Shown: piece by piece, positions 1 to 7,500 of the stretch
How the letters are laid out: the number at the start of each line of letters is the position of its first letter
How positions within the stretch are numbered: position 1 is the first letter of the stretch
NCBI RefSeq assembly: GCF_002014965.1
Contig: NZ_MUXT01000009.1
Span: 62,001 to 126,000, forward strand
Length of the DNA stretch: 64,000 nt
From: Moraxella canis
Lineage (GTDB): Bacteria > Pseudomonadota > Gammaproteobacteria > Pseudomonadales > Moraxellaceae
Direction of reading: 5' to 3'
Program-made: the position numbers and the translations under genes
Notes under the pieces: generated by a model
Told to the model about the DNA's origin: nothing
What the model saw: only the letters and a program-made list of their open reading frames with translations
Databases searched by the model: none

Positions 1-735
1 TCCGCGTCTGGCTGCGATCACTGATGACACAAGCTCAGGTAAACTGGTGCCAATGGCGACAATGGTCAAGCCGATGATCAAATCAGATAAGCCCCATAGC
101 TTAGCAAGCTCAACTGCACCCCAGACGATGAGCCGTGAGCTGAGCACCAAGACAATCAAGCCAATGATCAGCTTGGCAAGAGATTTTGGGGTGCTGACGG
201 TATTTGGGTCGGGCAGCTCATCTTCGGCAAGTTCATAGGCGTGTTCATCACTGGCAAGAATGGCGCTCTCTGAAGCAGCAGCGGCATGACGCTTAGCATA
301 GATGATTTGCATGGCGATATTGGCTGCCAATATTAACAATAAGACCAGTGCATCAATTCGGCTCAAATGACCATCGATCATCAATCCTAAAGTGATGATG
401 GTGGCGCTAATCAGCCACACAAAGTCTGTTTTAAGCACTTGTTTTTGGATGACGATGGGGGCAATCAAAGCGGTCACGCCCAGCACCAATAAAATATTGG
501 CGATATTTGACCCAAAGGCATTACCCAAAGCAAGACCTGGGCTGCCAGCAAAGGCAGACAATGCCGAAACCACAATCTCGGGCGCTGAAGTACCCACTCC
601 GATGATGAGCGCACCGATGAGCATTTTTGGCATATGATATTTGGTTGCGATAGCGACCGCACCATCAATAAAAACGTCAGCGCTATAAATTAAGATAACC
701 AGTCCTACAATGACCGCTAAGATAGATAACAGCAT
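1..735 (-). CDS. Calcium/sodium antiporter, CaCA family (YrbG-like), 3' end cut off by window
   Basis: Inner-membrane cation exchanger, partial: 245 residues are visible and the C-terminal part lies beyond the window start (E. coli YrbG has about 325). The ATG at 735 begins MLLSILAVIVGLVILIYSAD. Both halves of the family's inverted-repeat architecture show: GTSAPEIVVS in the first alpha repeat and GTSLPELVSS in the second. The GTS-PE signature carries the acidic ion-coordinating residues in this family. Several strongly hydrophobic helices flank an acidic cytoplasmic loop (ASDEHAYELAEDELPDP). It starts 37 bp after pth with no terminator between, so it may be co-transcribed with pth. The family assignment is secure; the ion specificity is inferred. 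Confidence 0.88.
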   Translation of the reverse strand, partial: MLLSILAVIVGLVILIYSADVFIDGAVAIATKYHMPKMLIGALIIGVGTSAPEIVVSALSAFAGSPGLALGNAFGSNIANILLVLGVTALIAPIVIQKQVLKTDFVWLISATIITLGLMIDGHLSRIDALVLLLILAANIAMQIIYAKRHAAAASESAILASDEHAYELAEDELPDPNTVSTPKSLAKLIIGLIVLVLSSRLIVWGAVELAKLWGLSDLIIGLTIVAIGTSLPELVSSVIAARRG

Positions 736-772
736 AATACAATCTTTTGATAAAAACTAAAGTCAGTACAGA

Positions 773-1354
773 TCAGTTGGGAAGCTTAAAGCCGTTGATC
801 TGATTGCGCGCACGCTCCAGATCGCCAGACACAATCTCACCAAGTGACGACACAGCGCAATCGATGGCAGCATCAATGCTGATGCGCTCATCGGTAGGGG
901 GTTTACCAAGCACATAGCCGCTCACCTGCGATGAATGAGCAGGGCGACCGATACCGATGCGCAAGCGATGAAACTGAGCGCCAATGTGCGGCACGATGTC
1001 TTTTAAGCCATTGTGCCCACCATGACCGCCGCCAGTTTTAAGCTTAATACTGCCTGCAGGGATATCCAGCTCATCATGAGCGATCAAAATGCTGCCTGTA
1101 TCTATGCCATAAAACTTGGCAAAAGGTACCACGGACTGCCCCGAGCGATTCATAAAGGTTTCGGGTAGTAGCAATCTAACCTCTTGTCCGTGGATTAGTC
1201 CTCGTCCGACTCGACCATGAAATTTCTTATCAAAAGCCAAGCTGATGCCAAATTTATCGGCAAGCTGTTCAACAAACCAAAACCCTGCGTTATGCCGAGT
1301 GTGTTGATATTGTGCGCCCGGATTGCCAAGTCCGACAATGAGTTTGATGGTCAT
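773..1354 (-). CDS. pth: Peptidyl-tRNA hydrolase
   Basis: Cleaves the ester bond of peptidyl-tRNAs released by abortive translation, recycling tRNA in the cytoplasm. About 193 residues, normal for the family. The N-terminus MTIKLIVGLGNPG, the TRHNAG motif with the catalytic His, the HDELD motif with the catalytic Asp and the Gly/His-rich GGGHGGHNG segment are all present. I prefer the ATG at 1354 because MTIKLIVGL matches the family start. A TTG at 1360 is also in frame and sits closer to the AGGAG at about 1365-1369, so six extra bases are possible. It lies downstream of rplY, separated by a hairpin terminator, which suggests partial read-through or an own promoter. Confidence 0.97.
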   Translation of the reverse strand: MTIKLIVGLGNPGAQYQHTRHNAGFWFVEQLADKFGISLAFDKKFHGRVGRGLIHGQEVRLLLPETFMNRSGQSVVPFAKFYGIDTGSILIAHDELDIPAGSIKLKTGGGHGGHNGLKDIVPHIGAQFHRLRIGIGRPAHSSQVSGYVLGKPPTDERISIDAAIDCAVSSLGEIVSGDLERARNQINGFKLPN

Positions 1355-1402
1355 AGTCAATCGACTCCTGCTTTTTTGATCAATTTGGATGTTCTCATAA
1401 AT

Positions 1403-1433
1403 AAAAAACCAGTAAGCAAGTTACTGGTTTTTT
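1403..1433 (-). terminator. Intrinsic terminator between rplY and pth
   Basis: Perfect 7-bp stem CCAGTAA/TTACTGG (1409-1415 and 1421-1427) with loop GCAAG, flanked by A6 on one side and T6 on the other. It therefore has a T-tract on the minus strand after rplY. Its position inside a same-strand gene pair suggests attenuation of pth expression rather than full termination. Confidence 0.8.
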
Positions 1434-1452
1434 GAACGCTTAAGCAATCAGA

Positions 1453-2109
1453 TTACTCTTCGCTTGCTTCTTCTGGAGCCGCTTCTGCTTCGCTTGCTTC
1501 TTCTGCTGGTGTTTCGTCAGCAGTTTCAACCACAGCAGGCGCTTGCATGGTTACGATGGTGCGATTTAGGTCAGCTTCATCATGCATCACCAAAGTCACT
1601 TCGCTTGGCAGTTTGACATCACTTAGATGGATTGACTCACCGATTGCAAGATTGGCAACATCGATTTCGATGGCTTCTGGCAAGTTGCGTGGCAAGCAGT
1701 TGATTTCGATGTCGTTGACTAGCGTGGTTAGGATACCGCCAGCTTTTTTGCCTACTGAAGTTTCTTCGTTAACAACATGTACAGGGACATTGAAGTTCAT
1801 GGTTTGACCGCGAACGATGCGTTGAAAGTCAACATGTAGCGGGAAGCCTTTTGATGGATGACGCTGAAGCGCTTTGATGATCACTTCGTGCTCAGCACCG
1901 TCTAAGTTGATGGCGATAACGCTAGAGAAGAAGGCTTCATTAGACAAGGCTTTAACGATTTCGTTAGTTTTTACACAAATCGCGACAGGCTCATCATTAC
2001 CACCATAGATGATGGCTGGAACTAGATTTTCTTTACGCAGGCGGCGGCTCGCACCTTTGCCCTGCTGCGCTTCGGCGCGCGCGACACCATTCAGAGTAAA
2101 TTGGCTCAT
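1453..2109 (-). CDS. rplY: 50S ribosomal protein L25/general stress protein Ctc
   Basis: 5S-rRNA-binding protein of the large subunit, long (CTC) form. 218 residues: an N-terminal L25 domain (about residues 1-95, with the RLRKENLVPAIIYGG segment that contacts 5S rRNA) followed by the TL5/CTC C-terminal beta domain. It ends in a strongly acidic, repetitive Ala/Glu tail (about residues 195-218). E. coli L25 lacks the second domain; the long form is common in Moraxellaceae and many other bacteria. A consensus-like promoter and a structured leader precede it. Confidence 0.97.
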   Translation of the reverse strand: MSQFTLNGVARAEAQQGKGASRRLRKENLVPAIIYGGNDEPVAICVKTNEIVKALSNEAFFSSVIAINLDGAEHEVIIKALQRHPSKGFPLHVDFQRIVRGQTMNFNVPVHVVNEETSVGKKAGGILTTLVNDIEINCLPRNLPEAIEIDVANLAIGESIHLSDVKLPSEVTLVMHDEADLNRTIVTMQAPAVVETADETPAEEASEAEAAPEEASEE

Positions 2110-2140
2110 GAAAGATCCTTTTGGATAAGTAAATATTAGA

Positions 2141-2190
2141 CGAGCTTGCGACCAGCTCGCCGAGAGATGCCCAACTGGGCGTTTGGCATC
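2141..2190 (-). promoter_or_regulatory. Structured 5' leader of rplY
   Basis: The rplY leader (about 130 nt from the predicted start site) holds two adjacent inverted repeats: CGAGCT/AGCTCG at 2141-2146 and 2154-2159, and GATGCC/GGCATC at 2166-2171 and 2185-2190. They could form hairpins in the mRNA close to the start codon. Autoregulation by L25 is only an inference. Confidence 0.4.
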
Positions 2191-2242
2191 ACTGCTCAGC
2201 GATATATCGATGCGCTTGCAGTGAAGTCAAAATTAGCCCAAT

Positions 2243-2271
2243 ATTATACCCAAAAATTCCAAATTCACCAA
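2243..2271 (-). promoter_or_regulatory. Sigma-70 promoter of rplY
   Basis: On the minus strand: -35 TTGGTG (2266-2271), exactly 17-bp spacer, -10 TATAAT (2243-2248). Reads toward rplY. Confidence 0.75.
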
Positions 2272-2469
2272 GCTTTTTTAAGGGCTTTTTAAGCATAAAT
2301 CATAAAATTTTTTGCCAAATTGCTCAGGCGATGGGCATTCATTACCATTTGATGAATAAGTTTGAGTGGTGTTATGAATTTTCAAAGAGTCGGTTGGGCG
2401 GTTTAATTAAAATAAAATGAATAAAATATTGATGATAGGTTGCCAAAACATAAGCATTTGTTATTTTTA

Positions 2470-2478
2470 TGTTATAAT
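2470..2478 (+). promoter_or_regulatory. Extended -10 promoter of putP
   Basis: TGTTATAAT (TG-N-TATAAT) about 107 bp upstream of the putP start. No good -35 lies at 17 bp, as is usual for extended -10 promoters. The rest of the 476-bp rplY-putP interval is AT-rich with no coding signal seen. Confidence 0.5.
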
Positions 2479-2585
2479 GTGGATGTACATACACATTGTG
2501 TATGCATTTATTGATATTTGGAACACATACATTTTACCAAAGACTGATACCATGCTTTGTGCTGGTTATCAAAAGGAGTTTGACC

Positions 2586-4082
2586 ATGCAATCTGTAGAA
2601 ACAGGCGTATGGATTTCGCTGGCGATCTATTTTATTTTGATGATTGCTATCGGTATTTATGCTTATTTTAAACAAAGAAATGATATCGAAGGCTATATGC
2701 TCGGCGGGCGCAACTTAAGCCCTGCGGTGGCGGCGCTATCGGCTGGGGCATCTGATATGTCGGGCTGGCTTTTGCTGGGTTTGCCGGGATATATGTACGC
2801 TTCGGGCGTGGTGAGTATCTGGATTGCGCTGGGCTTGACGATCGGTGCGTGTGCCAACTATCTGATCGTCGCGCCGCGTTTGCGCGTCTATACCGAGCTT
2901 GCTGATAATGCGATCACTTTACCGGATTATTTTGCCAATCGTTTTCATGATAAATCGCACCTTTTGCGGATCATGTCGGCAGTTGTGATCATTTTATTTT
3001 TTACGGTCTATACGGCGGCAAGCTTGGTGGCTGGCGGTAAGCTGTTTGAAAGCTCACTAAATCTACCATACAGCTTGGGTCTGTGGGTGACGGCGGGCGT
3101 GGTTGTGGCGTATACGCTGTTTGGCGGCTTTTTGGCGGTGTCTTTGACCGACTTCGTTCAAGGGGTCATCATGTTGATCGCGATGCTGCTTGTGCCGGTG
3201 GTCGCCTTTAGTGAGATTGGCGGTGTGTCTGAGGCGATGACGATCGCAGCACAAGCCAATACCGAGGTCTTCAACTGGATGAATGGCGTCACTGTCATGG
3301 GTGTGATCTCCTTGATGGCATGGGGCTTTGGCTATTTTGGGCAGCCGCACATCATCGTGCGTTTTATGGCGATTCGCTCGGTCAAAGATGTGCCTGTGGC
3401 GACGGTCATTGGCATGGGCTGGATGATTCTAAGCTTGATCGGTGCTTTGATGGTGGGTCTCGCGGGTATTGCTTATGTCGCGCGTACAGGCATCGAGCTC
3501 AAAGACCCTGAAACCATCTTTTTGGTGTTCTCACAAGTGCTGTTCCATCCGCTGATTTCAGGCTTTTTGTTGGCAGCGATTTTGGCGGCGATCATGAGTA
3601 CCATCTCAAGTCAGCTGCTGGTGGTCTCAAGCTCATTGACACGCGATATCTATAAGCTATTTTTGGACAAAGAAGCTTCAGAGGCGCGCCAAGTCCTTAT
3701 CGGTCGCATCTCGGTGGTGCTGGTCGCTGTGGTCGCCATCTTGATAGCAGGCGACAGCAACAGCTCAGTGCTAAACTTGGTATCACATGCGTGGGCGGGC
3801 TTCGGTGCAGCGTTTGGTCCTTTGGTGATCTTGAGCCTGATGTGGAAGCGTATGAACCGAAATGGCGCTTTGGCAGGCATGATCGTGGGCGCCTTGACGG
3901 TGATTATATGGGTGTATGGCGGTTTTGAGATTGGTGGTCAGCCAGCCAATGACGCGATTTACTCCATTTTGCCGGGATTTGCGCTCAGTTTTATTACCAC
4001 GATTGTGGTCAGCTTGATGACAGCACCGCCACCGCCTTATATTGTCCAAAAGTTTGAGGACATGGAAAAAGGCTTAAAATAA
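2586..4082 (+). CDS. putP: Sodium/proline symporter
   Basis: Na+-coupled proline uptake across the inner membrane; SSS family (TC 2.A.21). With the ATG at 2586 the protein has 498 residues (E. coli PutP 502). This start is chosen because AAGGAG sits 7-8 bp upstream and MQSVETGVWISLAIYF aligns with PutP starts; the frame is open further upstream but without a good RBS. About 13 hydrophobic segments are visible. Family motifs include GYMLGGRNLSP near the N-terminus, GASDMSGWLLLGLPGY (TM2, Na+/proline site) and LAAILAAIMSTISSQLLVVSS (TM9). It stands alone between its own promoter and a terminator; no putA is adjacent. Confidence 0.96.
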   Translation: MQSVETGVWISLAIYFILMIAIGIYAYFKQRNDIEGYMLGGRNLSPAVAALSAGASDMSGWLLLGLPGYMYASGVVSIWIALGLTIGACANYLIVAPRLRVYTELADNAITLPDYFANRFHDKSHLLRIMSAVVIILFFTVYTAASLVAGGKLFESSLNLPYSLGLWVTAGVVVAYTLFGGFLAVSLTDFVQGVIMLIAMLLVPVVAFSEIGGVSEAMTIAAQANTEVFNWMNGVTVMGVISLMAWGFGYFGQPHIIVRFMAIRSVKDVPVATVIGMGWMILSLIGALMVGLAGIAYVARTGIELKDPETIFLVFSQVLFHPLISGFLLAAILAAIMSTISSQLLVVSSSLTRDIYKLFLDKEASEARQVLIGRISVVLVAVVAILIAGDSNSSVLNLVSHAWAGFGAAFGPLVILSLMWKRMNRNGALAGMIVGALTVIIWVYGGFEIGGQPANDAIYSILPGFALSFITTIVVSLMTAPPPPYIVQKFEDMEKGLK

Positions 4083-4103
4083 CCTGTGTAAGATTTTATT
4101 ATT

Positions 4104-4136
4104 AAAAACTGCTTGATAATCAAGCGGTTTTTTATT
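4104..4136 (+). terminator. Terminator of putP
   Basis: GCTTG/CAAGC stem extended by further pairs (arms around 4109-4117 and 4119-4127), preceded by AAAA and followed by T6. Confidence 0.75.
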
Positions 4137-4440
4137 TTCTCTGAATCGGCTGTTGCACAGACATTGAGATGACAAATGGTTCGTATTATTTTTTATTATG
4201 TTAAAATAAATAAAATAAATCATGGTCACAAGTCAGAATAACCACAATCATATTAAGGGTTTGAAAATTTCAAGAGGCTAATGAAACAAATTAATGTATA
4301 ATTACAAAAATTACACAGTTAAATGTAAATTGTAAGAATGAAAGGGTGGTAAGATTTCTTAAAAGTATTATAATATGCTAAATAATCCCCCTGTTTTTAG
4401 CACACCTGACAAATTATCATTTTCTTTTTAGTTTTCAAAT

Positions 4441-4473
4441 TATGACAGCTGCTATTATTGTGTCGCTGTCATA
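4441..4473 (+). promoter_or_regulatory. Candidate promoter/operator of the adhesin gene
   Basis: Perfect 8-bp inverted repeat TATGACAG (4441-4448) and CTGTCATA (4466-4473) with a 17-bp spacer. The spacer contains an extended -10-like TGCTATTAT (4450-4458). A repressor bound to both arms would cover the -10. The remainder of 4137-4521 is AT-rich and shows no gene, and no homopolymer tract of phase-variation type was seen. Confidence 0.4.
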
Positions 4474-4521
4474 GACTGCATTACAGCCAATCCAGCTGAA
4501 TTGAATTAGGATATTAAGACT

Positions 4522-7500
4522 ATGAACAAACTCTACCGCGTCATTTATAACCGCTCTACCCAAACTTTCCAAGCTGTCTGCGAATATGCTCGCGCACAAG
4601 GCAAAGGCAGTCAAACCGCTGTCGGCAGCGAAGGCTCATCTGATCACATCGAATCAGTGCAGGGTGCGTATGGACTGCTAAAATTCAGCTTAATCATGTC
4701 AGGTATCATACTGTCAAGCCATGCTGTGGCGGCTACTGGTAATCAGCATCCCATCACGAATAAAAACGCGAATTACTGTTATTATGATACAAACACCAAA
4801 TCTGTCGTGTGTGGTGATACTACTACCCAAACTCAAGGTCAAAATACTATCGCCATCGGCACTGGTGCCAAAGCCACTACAGACAATGCCATCGCCATCG
4901 GTACTGGTGCTAGCGCCACTTCAACCCATGCCATCGCCATCGGTACTGGTGCTAGCGCCACTTCAACCCATGCCATCGCCATCGGCAATAAAGCCACAAC
5001 CTCCTATGCTGGCACGGTCGTGATCGGTGATGGGGCTACGGTTAATAGACCAGGACCTGGTCATTGGGCTATGGATAATAGCGTGGTGATTGGTCGCAAT
5101 GCCACAGTCTTCACCGGAAAGGGTTCTACAGGTAATGGAGCGGATGGCCCTGCGATGGGCGGTGCCACTGCAGTCGGTCATGATGCCGAAACTTCCTACA
5201 GCGGTTCGGTGGCGTTGGGTGCTGCCAAAGCCAAAGCGATTAATAGCATCGCCATTGGTGCACAGAGTGGGAGACACCCTACGGAGCCTGGCCATCCATA
5301 TGGATTTTTTGGAGCTACCACAGAAGCCGATGGGTCTTTGGCACTTGGTAATGGCGCTCATGTCAAAACCAGTGCCAGTATCGGCGCTCAGGCCCTCGGG
5401 CGCGGTGCCATCGCTCAAGGTAGGGGTGCCCAAAGCTATGGTCAAAATGCGCAGGTGTACGGCAACTCATCTATCGCCATTGGCGGTGCTAGCGATCCTA
5501 GTACTGGGGGAGTTATCCCGCGTGGTGGTGCAGCTCAGGTGGGTGCCGAGAAAAACATGGCTAATAACGCCATCGCCATCGGCATCTCAGAAGTCGGTGG
5601 CGGTGCACATTACTCTGTCTCTGTCGGATCGCATAATACCATATCTGGCACCCTCTCCTCTGTCATGGGTAATAATAACCATGTCACTAGTGCGAACACC
5701 TATGTCTTAGGTAGTGGCATTAATACAACAGGTACGGGCAATCAACTCACTCGCTTGGGTAATACCGTTGCCAATTCAGTGTATTTGGGTGATGATAGTA
5801 CTGTTACCGCAGGTCGGGGCAGTGTTAATGACCAAGGTCAAGGCACCTTATTTAATGCCATAAAAGACAGCAATCAAGTCGGAGCCACCACCACGGCAGG
5901 TGCAACAGGGGTGGTCAATAATGCCACTGTCAATGGTCAGGTGTATGGCAACTTTGCAGGTGCGACAGCGGTAGGCGGCGTGTCTGTGGGGGCGTCAGGC
6001 TCTGAGCGCCGTATTCAAAACGTCGCTGCTGGTGAAATTTCATCAACTTCTACTGATGCCATCAATGGCAGTCAGCTGTATGCAACCAATGCCAAACTGG
6101 GCAATGTCGCTAACACTGTGGTGAATAACTTCGGAGGTAATGCTGATTTGAATCCAGATGGCAGTATTGCATACACTAATATCGGCAATACTGGCAAAGA
6201 CACCATTCACGATGCCATCCAAGCAGCCACTACAGTTGTGAAAGCAGGCACGAATGTTGTTGTTGATAAAGCAACCAACGGTGAGACAGGTCAAACAGAA
6301 TATACCGTCAATGCATGGGATACGACGGTATCGGCAGCTCCAGACAGTGTTGTAAGGGTGACACCGACCATTGATGATAACAATCGTACTCGTGCGTATG
6401 AAGTAACAGTAAATACTGATAGCAATACCATCAAAGTAGAAAATGGTCAGCTAACGGCTAATACCACCTCGCTGAATAATGTGAATGGTGCAGTTGATAC
6501 ACCTGCCAATACTGATGCACTGGCAACCGCAGGTGACATTGCCACAGCGATTAACAAATCAGGCTTTAACATCGTCGGTGCTGGTAATAATGCGGGTGAT
6601 GCTTTTGCCAACGAGCTGATCAACCCAGGCGATACGGTGACTTTACAAGCAGGTAAAAACCTGACTGTGGCTCAAACCAATGGGCAGTTTGTCTTTGCAA
6701 CAGCCAATGAGGTTGAGTTTGACCAAGTTGCGGTTGGTCCTTTGGTGATCAATAAAGACACAGGCATCAATGCAGGCAACACAGTCATCTCTAACGTTGC
6801 CGCAGGCAAAGAAGGCACAGATGCGGTGAACTTCAGTCAGTTGACCAAAGCACAAAATGCCGCGACCACCAAGGTGGCAGGCGACCAAGGTGTGCGCATT
6901 GAAAACACTAAGAATGACGATGGCTCAACCACCTATACCATCGCTGCTAAGACGGATAATGTCACCACCACTGTCAATGAGGCTGGCAACATTGCCGCCA
7001 TCACCAGCGCCATCACCACCAATGACGATGGTGTGGCAGAAGCCGCAAATGGCGACGCCTTGGTGACTGCACAAACTGTCAGCACTGCCATCAATCAATC
7101 TGGCTTTAAGTTGGCAGCTGGGGGTGTTGAGGGCAGTGAGCTGATCCGTGCTGGTGAGACAGCCACCTTCAACGCAGGTGATAACCTGACGGTCAGCCGT
7201 GAGGGTGGTACCATCACCTATCAAACCAAAAAAGACGTCACCTTCAATAACGTTCAGCTGGGTGATAACGGTCCTACCATCAGCAGCAATGCCGGCAACC
7301 TCACCTTGGCAAACACCGAAGGCACTCCTGTGAAGATCACTGGTCTTGCTGAGGGTACGGATGCCAATGATGCGGTGAACTTCAGTCAGTTGACCAAAGC
7401 ACAAAATGCCGCGACCACCAAGGTGGCAGGCGACCAAGGTGTGCGCATTGAAAACACTAAGAATGACGATGGCTCAACCACCTATACCATCGCTGCTAAG

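Noticed and set aside
2417..2671. Plus-strand 84-codon frame overlapping the putP start
   Set aside because: Out of frame with putP and spanning its promoter and RBS; no similarity to any protein.
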